From positions 1 to 48,313 of the forward strand of contig JBGSUA010000222.1 in the NCBI GenBank assembly GCA_041753575.1: a DNA stretch of 48,313 bases. The letters run 5' to 3'. Source of the stretch: CG2-30-51-40 sp041753575 (lineage in GTDB: Bacteria > Desulfobacterota > DSM-4660 > Desulfatiglandales > Desulfatiglandaceae). Each line of letters opens with the position of its first letter. The first letter of the stretch is position 1. Of the stretch, positions 16,057-23,858 are shown piece after piece. The translations under genes and the position numbers were made by a program. Below the pieces are notes generated by a model. It saw only the letters and a program-made list of their open reading frames with translations. It had not been told where the DNA came from and searched no databases.

Positions 16057-16085
16057 TTGACTGCCCTCTGCCATAACCCTATTAT
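16057..16085 (+). promoter_or_regulatory. Sigma-70 promoter for carB
   Basis: -35 TTGACT (16057-16062), exact 17-base spacer, -10 TATTAT (16080-16085). It predicts a leader of about 145 bases before the carB ATG, long enough for regulation. Confidence 0.7.
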
Positions 16086-16196
16086 TACCTGCGCTAAAAA
16101 ACCTAGCATTATTTAATCCATCCTTATAAGAGCACTGCACTGTTATGGCTTGGAAAGCGCTTGCGATGCACCTTGAGACAGTTCGGCAAGAGAGCC

Positions 16197-16221
16197 CCTT
16201 TAAGCCAGAGGCCCGTTAAGG
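16197..16221 (+). promoter_or_regulatory. Hairpin with PyrR-loop-like sequence in carB leader
   Basis: CCTTTAA and TTAAGG enclose GCC-AGA-GGC, so the tip reads AGCCAGAGGCC. PyrR-binding loops in other bacteria carry a UCCAGAGAGG-type sequence. The hairpin ends six bases before the AAGGAG ribosome-binding site (16228-16233), a position suited to translational control. This is only a resemblance. Confidence 0.35.
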
Positions 16222-16239
16222 AAATCCAAGGAGACAGAT

Positions 16240-19200
16240 ATGCCGCGAAGAGAAGATATTCGTAAGGTGATGATCATAGGGTCAGGGCCGATAATCATTG
16301 GCCAGGCCTGTGAATTCGATTATTCCGGAACCCAGGCCTGCAAGGCCCTGAGGAAATTGGGATATGAGATCGTCCTGGCCAATTCAAATCCTGCCACAAT
16401 AATGACGGACCCAGGGATGGCGGATGTGACATATATAGAGCCCCTGAATGTTCAGACCATGGCCGAGATCATTGAAAAAGAGCGGCCTGACGCGATACTG
16501 CCCAATCTGGGGGGCCAGTCAGGGCTTAACCTCTCCTCAGAGCTTGCGCGGAAAGGGGTGCTGGATAAATTCGGCGTAAAGGTAATAGGCGTTCAGGTGG
16601 ATGCCATTGAAAGGGGAGAAGACAGGATTGTTTTTAAGGAGACCATGGGAGGTCTGGGGATAGAGATGCCGAGGAGCGCGCCCGCCTTCACCGTGGAAGA
16701 GGCCGAGAAGGCCGCGGATGAGATTGGCTACCCGGTAGTTATAAGGCCGGCCTATACCATGGGAGGTACCGGCGGGGGGCACGTTTATAATGTGGAGGAG
16801 CTCAGGGTCGTTGCAAGCCGTGGTCTGAGCGCCAGCCTTGTGGGACAGATACTTATTGAAGAATCTGTGCTCGGTTGGGAGGAGCTCGAGCTTGAGGTGG
16901 TCCGTGACGCAAAAAACCAGATGATCACGGTCTGTTTTATTGAGAATGTTGACGCCATGGGTGTTCACACGGGGGATTCCTACTGCGTGGCTCCCATGCT
17001 TACTATTGATCCGGAACTTCAAAAACGGCTCCAGAAGTATTCCTATGACATTGTTGAGGCTATCCAGGTAATCGGCGGCACCAATATCCAGTTTGCTCAT
17101 GATCCGGCTACAGACAGGGTGGTTGTAATAGAAATCAATCCACGCACATCAAGATCCTCGGCCCTTGCCTCCAAGGCAACCGGTTTCCCCATCGCCCTGG
17201 TTTCTTCCATGCTCGCAGGAGGCCTTACCCTCGATGAGATCCCTTACTGGAGGGAGAGGACCCTTGATAAGTACGCCCCCTGGGGAGACTATGTGGTAGT
17301 TAAGTTTGCCAGGTGGGCCTTTGAAAAGTTCCCAGGCTCCCATGACGTCTTGGGCACCCAGATGCGCGCGGTGGGGGAGGCCATGAGCATAGGCAAAAAC
17401 TACAAGGAGGCCTTTCAGAAGGCCATAAGATCGCTTGAGATAGGAAGATACGGGCTCGGCTTTGCCAAGGACTTCAACAAGAGATCGCTTGAGGATCTTA
17501 TGGAACTCCTGGCGGAACCCACCAGCGAAAGGCAGTTTATAATGTATGAGGCCCTGCGAAAGGGGGCCGCCGTCCAAAGTCTCCATGAAAAGACCTATAT
17601 CAAGCATTGGTTTATTGAGCAGATGAAGGAACTCGTTGAACTTGAGGAAGAGATCCTCAGATATAGGAATGGTACGGTGCCGGACAATTTGCTTGTTAAG
17701 GCCAAAAAAGACGGATTTTCAGACAGATACATTGCAAAACTTCTTGGAGTCAGGGAAGATGATGTAAGGACAGAAAGGACCCGCCTTGAAGTAGTTGAGG
17801 CATGGGAGCCTGTTCCGGTAAGCGGGGTTGAAAACGCAGCATACTATTTTTCCACTTACAATGCGCCTGATGCTGTCGGTTCAAGTGACAGACGCAAAAT
17901 AATGGTGCTTGGAGGAGGGCCTAACCGGATAGGCCAGGGTATTGAATTCGACTATTGCTGCGTTCATGCGGCCTTTACCCTTCATGATGAAGGATATGAA
18001 TCCATAATGGTGAACTGCAACCCGGAGACGGTTTCCACGGACTACGATACATCCGACAAGCTTTATTTCGAACCCATAACGGTGGAAGACGTTCTCAGCA
18101 TTTATGAGAAGGAAAAGCCTGAAGGGGTCATAGTGCAGTTCGGCGGTCAGACCCCTCTGAATCTTGCAAATGATCTTGCAAGGCTCGGTGTAAGGATATT
18201 GGGCACGCAGCCCGACATCATAGACCTTGCTGAAGACCGTGACCGTTTCAGGAAGATGATGCAAAGTCTCGGGATTCCTATGCCTGAATCCGGGATGGCG
18301 AGCACCCTTGATGAGGCTATAGGGATTGCAGGGAGGATTGGTTATCCCCTCATGGTAAGGCCCTCCTATGTCCTTGGAGGCCGTGCCATGGAAGTCATCC
18401 ACGATGAGGAGATGCTCAGGCGTTATGTGGCAGCGGCAGTGGACGTAGCTCCTGAACGTCCTATACTTATTGACAAATTTCTGGAGAACGCCATAGAGGC
18501 GGAGGCCGACGCCATCTCCGACGGAGAAGATGCATTTGTCCCGGCAGTGATGGAGCATATTGAACTTGCGGGTGTCCACTCGGGGGATTCCGCCTGTGTG
18601 ATACCTCCCATAAGCATCCCTGAAAAGCATCTTGAAACCATAAATAACTACACAAAGAGGATAGCTCTTGAACTGAAGGTGGTGGGGCTCATCAATATTC
18701 AGTATGCCATAGCAAAGGATGTGGTTTACATCCTGGAAGCCAATCCCAGGGCATCAAGGACGGTTCCTCTGGTCTCAAAGGTTTGCAATATCCAGATGGC
18801 CAGAGTTGCTACTCAGCTTATGCTCGGCAAAAAGCTGGCTGAGCTTAATATAAAAAGAAGGCACATACCGCATTTCGGGGTTAAGGAGGCGGTCTTTCCC
18901 TTCAATATGTTCCCCGAGGTGGATCCGCTTCTTGGCCCTGAGATGAGGTCAACGGGGGAGGTCCTGGGTCTTGCTGACTCTTTCGGCTTAGCCTATTACA
19001 AGGCCCAGGAGGCCGCTCAGCAGACACTACCGTCTGAGGGCACCGTCCTCATCACTGTGGTCGAGACAGACAGACCTGAAGTGCTGGAGGTTGCCAGACG
19101 TTTCAGCACGCTCGGATTCAAGATAAAGGCCACCAATGGAACAAAGAGATTTCTTGAGGAGAACGGGATCTCGGCAGAGCTGGTGCTTAAAATGCATGAG

Positions 19201-19443
19201 GGCCGTCCAAATATAGTGGACGGCATAAAGAACCATGAAATTCATCTTGTGATAAATACCCCCAGCGGAAAGAGGGGCAAATATGACGATTCCTATATCA
19301 GAAAGGCCGCCATCAGATACAAGGTCCCGTATATCACCACCCTTGCGGCAGGCATTGCCGCTGCAAGAGGAATAGAGGCAGTCAGAAGGGGGCACGGGAG
19401 AGTGAAATCTCTGCAGGCTTATCACGCAGACATCAGTGGCTGA
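16240..19443 (+). CDS. carB: Carbamoyl-phosphate synthase large subunit
   Basis: A full-length 1067-aa ammonia-dependent synthetase subunit that makes carbamoyl phosphate for pyrimidine and arginine synthesis. Two ATP-grasp halves are visible: N-half SGPIIIGQACEFDYSG and RPAYTMGGTGGG, C-half GGGPNRIGQGIEFDYCCVH and RPSYVLGGRAMEV. The C-terminal MGS-like allosteric domain (VLITVVETDRPEVLE to the end) is present. AAGGAG six bases before ATG 16240 supports the start. carA is not in the window, so the glutaminase subunit is encoded elsewhere. A PurF-like gene follows after 61 bases in the same direction. Confidence 0.98.
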   Translation: MPRREDIRKVMIIGSGPIIIGQACEFDYSGTQACKALRKLGYEIVLANSNPATIMTDPGMADVTYIEPLNVQTMAEIIEKERPDAILPNLGGQSGLNLSSELARKGVLDKFGVKVIGVQVDAIERGEDRIVFKETMGGLGIEMPRSAPAFTVEEAEKAADEIGYPVVIRPAYTMGGTGGGHVYNVEELRVVASRGLSASLVGQILIEESVLGWEELELEVVRDAKNQMITVCFIENVDAMGVHTGDSYCVAPMLTIDPELQKRLQKYSYDIVEAIQVIGGTNIQFAHDPATDRVVVIEINPRTSRSSALASKATGFPIALVSSMLAGGLTLDEIPYWRERTLDKYAPWGDYVVVKFARWAFEKFPGSHDVLGTQMRAVGEAMSIGKNYKEAFQKAIRSLEIGRYGLGFAKDFNKRSLEDLMELLAEPTSERQFIMYEALRKGAAVQSLHEKTYIKHWFIEQMKELVELEEEILRYRNGTVPDNLLVKAKKDGFSDRYIAKLLGVREDDVRTERTRLEVVEAWEPVPVSGVENAAYYFSTYNAPDAVGSSDRRKIMVLGGGPNRIGQGIEFDYCCVHAAFTLHDEGYESIMVNCNPETVSTDYDTSDKLYFEPITVEDVLSIYEKEKPEGVIVQFGGQTPLNLANDLARLGVRILGTQPDIIDLAEDRDRFRKMMQSLGIPMPESGMASTLDEAIGIAGRIGYPLMVRPSYVLGGRAMEVIHDEEMLRRYVAAAVDVAPERPILIDKFLENAIEAEADAISDGEDAFVPAVMEHIELAGVHSGDSACVIPPISIPEKHLETINNYTKRIALELKVVGLINIQYAIAKDVVYILEANPRASRTVPLVSKVCNIQMARVATQLMLGKKLAELNIKRRHIPHFGVKEAVFPFNMFPEVDPLLGPEMRSTGEVLGLADSFGLAYYKAQEAAQQTLPSEGTVLITVVETDRPEVLEVARRFSTLGFKIKATNGTKRFLEENGISAELVLKMHEGRPNIVDGIKNHEIHLVINTPSGKRGKYDDSYIRKAAIRYKVPYITTLAAGIAAARGIEAVRRGHGRVKSLQAYHADISG

Positions 19444-19504
19444 TGAACGGCAGGATCGCTCGCTTGTGTCGGATGAAAAACAAACGAGCCAAGGAGATGT
19501 TGAT

Positions 19505-20977
19505 ATGGATGGTGTTGTAGGAATATATGGCCCCGGGGATAAGGACTTGGTAACCAAAGCTTTCCTTGCAACGGGGGCATGCCAGCACAGAGGAAAGGCA
19601 AGCGCCGGCATAGCGGTGGGAAACAGGTCGGGGCTGTATATCCATAAAGGCATAGGCCGTGTGGCGGAGGTTATAGACTATGATGTCGAGAGGCTTTTCC
19701 AGGGACTGGAGCCGGAAATAGCCATCGCCAACATAGGTTATACGAAGAGGAGGATCGCGGAGAAGAGCAATGCTGAGCCTCTTGAAATATATCCCCGCGC
19801 GGCGAGTCCCTTTCGAATCGTTGTCACCATGGATGGATATCTGATCGGAGACAGGGAGCTTAGAGAGGAGCTGGAGCCGGACTACAATATCCGTACGGAC
19901 AATAAAACGGAGATAGTTGGGGCACTCCTTCACAAATACATCACAAGGCAAGGCCTCGGTTTTGAGGCGGGCCGAAGCCTTGTGGATAAACTTCACGGAA
20001 GGGCAACCTTTTCCCTTATAGCCATAGTGCATGACGGACGTGAAAGCAAGCTTATAGCCTTGACCGACGACAGGGCCTTTGAACCTCTCTGCTTTGCGGT
20101 CATAGAAGGAACTGTGGTGATAAGCTCGGAGTCGTGCTCGCATCGAAGGCTGAACGGTTTTACCGATCATGAGTTTGACGGAGCAGAAATGATCATCTGT
20201 TCCTCGGCAGGATTAGAGAAGAAAAGGGTAAGGCTAGAAGAGGTCATGCCCGATATCTTTCAGGCGGTATATTACGGAAATGTAGGCTCTCTTTTCAGAG
20301 GGCAAGAGGTATTCCAGATAAGGAAAGGGCTTGGACTGAGTCTGGTGGAGCAATACGGAGATTCATTAGCCGATGTCGTCATACCTAATCCTGAATCCGG
20401 CTGGGGTGTGACGGTGGGGATTGCGGAAGGACTCAAAAGACCTCTTTATCCGGCACTTATCAAGCTTCCTCAGGCGGTTAGGACGTTTCAGGAAGGAGAA
20501 AGGAAGACCCGTTCCCATGAGGTGGGACTAAAATTCGGAGGGGTGGATTCGCTCCTCAGGGGGAAGAGAGTGGCCGTGGGCGATGACAGCATCGTGCGTG
20601 GCAGCGTAAGCCAGGGTGGAAGCGTATGGGTGGTATATAACGCCGGAGCAAGTTATATCGAGTTTTGGGTATCCTATGCACCGATGATCTTTCCCTCCTT
20701 CAAGGAATGGCACAGGGGGCCTGATTGCCTCAAGGAGCTGGCGGCCAGGCGGGCCTTTGATGGAGATAATCCATACGACAAAGGCATTGATGAGATAAAT
20801 AGGGCCGTGGCAAAACTTATAGGGGTTGACGAGGTGCGCTATAACAGCCTTGAACGCATCAGGGATGTCGCGGGTGAAGGATCATTCCAGGCGCTGGATG
20901 CCACCTATCCTATAGAGGAGAGATTCTGGCCCGCCTGGCTGCGCTCCGAAGTAGATATGTTCAGCCGCTATCGCTGA
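19505..20977 (+). CDS. PurF-like protein lacking the catalytic cysteine
   Basis: A 490-aa protein with the two-domain build of glutamine amidophosphoribosyltransferase: an Ntn-hydrolase N-domain (GVVGIYG, QHRGKASAGI) and a phosphoribosyltransferase domain (GDDSIVRGSVS). AAGGAG eight bases before ATG 19505 fixes the start as Met-Asp-Gly-Val-Val-Gly-Ile, whereas PurF needs Cys as residue 1 after Met removal (CGVxGI). Other glutamine-site elements are also lost: the usual HVRYST region reads NIGYTKRR, and the usual HNGN region reads TMDGYL. The PRPP loop DDSIVRG is kept, followed by unusual SVSQGGSVW. It is probably not a working glutaminase; an ammonia-using or regulatory role beside carB is inference. 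Confidence 0.8.
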   Translation: MDGVVGIYGPGDKDLVTKAFLATGACQHRGKASAGIAVGNRSGLYIHKGIGRVAEVIDYDVERLFQGLEPEIAIANIGYTKRRIAEKSNAEPLEIYPRAASPFRIVVTMDGYLIGDRELREELEPDYNIRTDNKTEIVGALLHKYITRQGLGFEAGRSLVDKLHGRATFSLIAIVHDGRESKLIALTDDRAFEPLCFAVIEGTVVISSESCSHRRLNGFTDHEFDGAEMIICSSAGLEKKRVRLEEVMPDIFQAVYYGNVGSLFRGQEVFQIRKGLGLSLVEQYGDSLADVVIPNPESGWGVTVGIAEGLKRPLYPALIKLPQAVRTFQEGERKTRSHEVGLKFGGVDSLLRGKRVAVGDDSIVRGSVSQGGSVWVVYNAGASYIEFWVSYAPMIFPSFKEWHRGPDCLKELAARRAFDGDNPYDKGIDEINRAVAKLIGVDEVRYNSLERIRDVAGEGSFQALDATYPIEERFWPAWLRSEVDMFSRYR

Positions 20978-20991
20978 TGCGTCCTGAAAGC

Positions 20992-21717
20992 TTAAATTAG
21001 ATAGCTCTCCCACTGCCTTGCTGTCTGTGCTATATACCCCGGCTCAACCTTTGTCATGATCCGGTTGTGCCCTGGAAGCAGCACCGCCACATCGAGATCC
21101 GCAAGGCGGAAAAGAGACTCTCTGTGTTGCCGTGGATCTGCGCCATAAAGATCGAATCTTCCTATGGCATAATCGGCATAAACTACATCCCCCGGGATCA
21201 GCACCTTCTCGTCCGGATTATAAAGACCTATGCTCCCCGCTGAATGACCCGGAATGTGAATGCATTCCCAGATCATCCCCCCAAGGGAGAGTCTTTCGCC
21301 TCCTTCAAGCTTTTTCTGCACGGCAAAGCGAAAGGCGTCCTTTGCGATGCCATACTGGGAAGCGCACATGGCGCGGAACATCTCCATACCGTAAACAGCT
21401 CTGTCGTCTCCGGCCTCCAAAGCTTCGGCCTCAATCCTGTGAACCCACAGTTCAGCATTCGTCAGTTCTTCAGAGACTTCTCTAAGACATCCGATATGGT
21501 CAAAGTGGGTATGGGTCATAATGATACGTTTTATATCAGCCGGCTCTATACCTAATTTTCGGATAGCCTGCAGTTTATATCTTCCTTTCCCTGCCAGACC
21601 CGCGTCCACCATGGTCAGGTCGTGGGAGGAGGGATTTCCAATAACGTAAACGTGGGAATCCGGGATGAATTCATCCTGACCCTGGATAAAAAATATCCCT
21701 TCAGAGATCTTTTTCAT
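20992..21717 (-). CDS. Metallo-beta-lactamase-fold hydrolase
   Basis: A 241-aa protein of the MBL superfamily. The metal motif is THTHFDHIG (HxHxDH), followed by GHSAGSIGLY (third His), LIPGDVVYADY (bridging Asp) and LPGHNRI (last His), in the order of the glyoxalase II-like group. It probably hydrolyses a thioester or other small metabolite; the substrate cannot be read. AAGGAG seven bases before ATG 21717 fixes the start. It is convergent with the PurF-like gene (14-base gap) and follows the GNAT gene by 38 bases. Confidence 0.9.
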   Translation of the reverse strand: MKKISEGIFFIQGQDEFIPDSHVYVIGNPSSHDLTMVDAGLAGKGRYKLQAIRKLGIEPADIKRIIMTHTHFDHIGCLREVSEELTNAELWVHRIEAEALEAGDDRAVYGMEMFRAMCASQYGIAKDAFRFAVQKKLEGGERLSLGGMIWECIHIPGHSAGSIGLYNPDEKVLIPGDVVYADYAIGRFDLYGADPRQHRESLFRLADLDVAVLLPGHNRIMTKVEPGYIAQTARQWESYLI

Positions 21718-21755
21718 AATATTGCTCCTTCTTGATTTCTTATTGCATAACCATA

Positions 21756-22355
21756 TTAAAACAATGTCTTTTTCATAGTAAATGCATCTTGGCCAAGGGG
21801 ATAGAATCGAGTTTTGGATTCAATAGGGAAAAAACCCTGTGACTTGAAAAACCCTATAGCCTGCGAGTTTTCAACTGCTGTATGAAGGAGAAGCGATCTG
21901 AAGCCCAGGGTTCTCAGGGTCTGCTCAGCCCTCTTCAAGAGCGCGCTTCCAACCCCGGATCTGTGTAAGGCCGGTTCCACTGCTATCGCCAGCACCTCCA
22001 CATCTGTTTCAGAGGTTAAGCCCCGCGGGTCCCCAACTAGTATAAAGCCTGCCCGGGAGCCCCTCTTCAAAGCAACAAATGAAAGGCATGCTTCTGCATC
22101 AAACCACTGGCCCAGTATCTCATCGTAAGGACCGTAAGCCGAAAAGACCTTGCGGCTCAATGTACGAACAAAAACCCGATCGGCAGAAAAGCCCTGCCTG
22201 AGTTTGAAGTGAATCCCGCGGGTTGAAGCTCTATTCTGCCTGCTTCGCTCTCCCCGGCAAAGGCCTGGAGGCTTCGCCGGCCCTCTTACGGATAAGGCAA
22301 GGCGCTCGCGGCGCTTTATCTCACCGTATTTTCCAAACCTCCCCCTGTTGCTCAA
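21756..22355 (-). CDS. GNAT-family N-acetyltransferase
   Basis: A protein of about 199 aa whose C-terminal 120 residues have the acetyl-CoA fold: VEVLAIAVEPALHRSGVGSALLKRAEQ (motif A with the R/Q-x-x-G-x-G/A-type loop, here RSGVGS) and LHTAVENSQAIGFFKSQGFFPI (motif B). This matches RimI-like enzymes that acetylate protein N termini or small amines. The frame is open to 22532 but the upstream part overlaps the mdh promoter; GGGAGG six bases before a TTG at 22353-22355 suggests that start, giving a basic N-terminal extension SNRGRFGKYGEIKRRERLAL. The start is inferred. Confidence 0.78.
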   Translation of the reverse strand: MSNRGRFGKYGEIKRRERLALSVRGPAKPPGLCRGERSRQNRASTRGIHFKLRQGFSADRVFVRTLSRKVFSAYGPYDEILGQWFDAEACLSFVALKRGSRAGFILVGDPRGLTSETDVEVLAIAVEPALHRSGVGSALLKRAEQTLRTLGFRSLLLHTAVENSQAIGFFKSQGFFPIESKTRFYPLGQDAFTMKKTLF

Positions 22356-22487
22356 GTCCAGCCTCCCTTCACTATTTATTCTATAATACCTTGTTGGAGG
22401 CAGTCCATGGCGAAAAACAAGATATTGGATACCCGCCCATCCTCCGTGATCGGATACCGTTTGTATGCAGTGAGAGATTATGAATCC

Positions 22488-22516
22488 TTGACCGCATGGC
22501 TCGTGATTCATATAAT
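22488..22516 (+). promoter_or_regulatory. Sigma-70 promoter for mdh
   Basis: -35 TTGACC (22488-22493), exact 17-base spacer, perfect -10 TATAAT (22511-22516), about 65 bases before the mdh ATG. A run of ten T residues lies in the leader (22539-22548). Confidence 0.75.
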
Positions 22517-22581
22517 ACAGTCTTGTCAGCAATAATAATTTTTTTTTGCAGCAAAGCCAAAGATGGGAAAGGAGCGCTCAG

Positions 22582-23517
22582 ATGAAAAAGAAGGCCACTG
22601 TAGTAGGCGCGGGAAACGTCGGAGCTACCGCAGCCATGCGTCTTGCTGAAAAAGAACTTGCCGATGTTGTGTTGATAGATGTTCTGGAAGGAGTTCCGGC
22701 GGGGAAAGCCCTTGATCTTTCGGAGGCTGCGCCGATAGAGAAACATGATGCCGGGATTATTGGAGTGACAGGTGATTACAGCTATGCAAAGGATTCTGAT
22801 ATCGTCATTATAACGGCAGGTATTGCAAGGAAACCGGGTATGAGCCGCGATGATCTCCTTGCGACCAATATGAAGATCATGCGGTCGGTAACAAAAGAGA
22901 TAGCCGCAGTCGCGCCTGATTCCGTCATTATAGTGGTCAGTAATCCGCTGGATGCCATGTGTCATGTCGCCTATGAGGCAAGCGGATTCCCTAAAAACAG
23001 GGTGATCGGCATGGCCGGAGTGCTGGATTCGGCGAGGTTAAGGTCCTTTATAGCCATGGAGTTGAAAGTTTCGGTGGAAAACACCCATGCCTTTGTGCTT
23101 GGAGGCCACGGAGATACCATGGTCCCGCTTCCACGCTATTCAACCGTCGCAGGAATCCCTATTACAGAGCTTATGTCTGCCGACAGGATAGCGGCGCTTG
23201 TTGAAAGGACTAGGACTGGAGGCGCCGAGATAGTTGGTCTTCTTAAGACAGGAAGCGCCTATTATGCCCCATCCTCTGCGGCCGTTGAGATGGCTGAAGC
23301 CATACTCAAAGATAAGAAGAAGATACTTCCATGCGCCGCTCTCCTGAATGGTGAGTACGGTATCAATGACCTATTCATAGGAGTGCCTGTGAAACTGGGC
23401 GAAAAAGGCATAGAGGAGATTATTGAAATAGCCCTCACCGATAATGAGAGGGATGCGCTTAACCGTTCGGCGGATGCGGTCAGAAAGCTTGTGGAGGATA
23501 TGAAGCGCATTTCATGA
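22582..23517 (+). CDS. mdh: Malate dehydrogenase
   Basis: A 311-aa NAD-dependent dehydrogenase of the lactate/malate family, type III (LDH-like) malate dehydrogenases, cytoplasmic, interconverting malate and oxaloacetate. Rossmann motif GAGNVGAT at 9-16, NAD-binding DVVLIDV, substrate loop ARKPGMSRDDLLATN, VVSNPLDAM and the catalytic HGDTMVP. The Arg in KPGMSRDDL and Met before it fit malate rather than lactate specificity, as known for the family. The frame is open 12 codons further upstream, but AAGGAG seven bases before ATG 22582 and the family N terminus decide the start. Confidence 0.96.
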   Translation: MKKKATVVGAGNVGATAAMRLAEKELADVVLIDVLEGVPAGKALDLSEAAPIEKHDAGIIGVTGDYSYAKDSDIVIITAGIARKPGMSRDDLLATNMKIMRSVTKEIAAVAPDSVIIVVSNPLDAMCHVAYEASGFPKNRVIGMAGVLDSARLRSFIAMELKVSVENTHAFVLGGHGDTMVPLPRYSTVAGIPITELMSADRIAALVERTRTGGAEIVGLLKTGSAYYAPSSAAVEMAEAILKDKKKILPCAALLNGEYGINDLFIGVPVKLGEKGIEEIIEIALTDNERDALNRSADAVRKLVEDMKRIS

Positions 23518-23583
23518 TCCGCTGTAGCTTATCTATGCGCCGCACGGCACCTCCGGGGTCTTGTTTGTTTGCGGAGCCGGGAG

Positions 23584-23844
23584 TTGGATGAAAAGGCTTT
23601 GATGGCCGGGCTTGAAGAGCTTGCGGAAAAAGCCGGTGTTGATGTCCGCTATGAAAGGATGGCAGGGGATGTGGCCTTCTATCCGGGCGGACTCTGCAAG
23701 GTCAAGGGAAAGCCGGTCATCATTATAAACAGCAGGATCACGGGAAGAGAAAGGCTTCAGATACTGGCAAAGGCCTTGAGGGGGTTTGATATTGCGGACA
23801 CTTATATAAAGCCCGCAGTGAGGGAATTCCTGGAAAAGATATAG
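23584..23844 (+). CDS. Small conserved-looking protein after mdh
   Basis: An 86-aa protein (DEKALMAGLEELAEKAGVDV, then VAFYPGGLCKVKGKPVIIIN) with an alpha-beta pattern and one Cys in GGLCK. Small proteins with this GGLCKVKGKPVIIIN core occur beside housekeeping genes in delta-type genomes, as I recall, without known function. GGAG (23573-23576) seven bases before TTG 23584 suggests this start; TTG 23569 and ATG 23602 are alternatives. It follows mdh by 66 bases and converges on the AsmA-like gene. Confidence 0.65.
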   Translation: MDEKALMAGLEELAEKAGVDVRYERMAGDVAFYPGGLCKVKGKPVIIINSRITGRERLQILAKALRGFDIADTYIKPAVREFLEKI

Positions 23845-23858
23845 AGGGCGCACAGGTC

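Larger units (their letters stand above)
15845..16239. other. Divergent intergenic region between membrane gene and carB
   Basis: 395 bases without a gene. It holds a TATAAT on the minus strand (plus-strand 16004-16009) with a 6-base inverted repeat AGTGAT/ATCACT (15980-15998) just downstream in that direction, the carB promoter at 16057-16085, and the carB leader with a hairpin at 16197-16221. Confidence 0.6.

Noticed and set aside
17881..18630. Long minus-strand frames opposite carB
   Set aside because: The opposite strand encodes a full carB with all motifs; the antisense frames are shadows.
22407..22535. 42-codon frame MAKNKILDTRP with a good ribosome-binding site in the mdh upstream region
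   Set aside because: It runs through the strong mdh promoter and has no recognisable protein pattern; probably chance.
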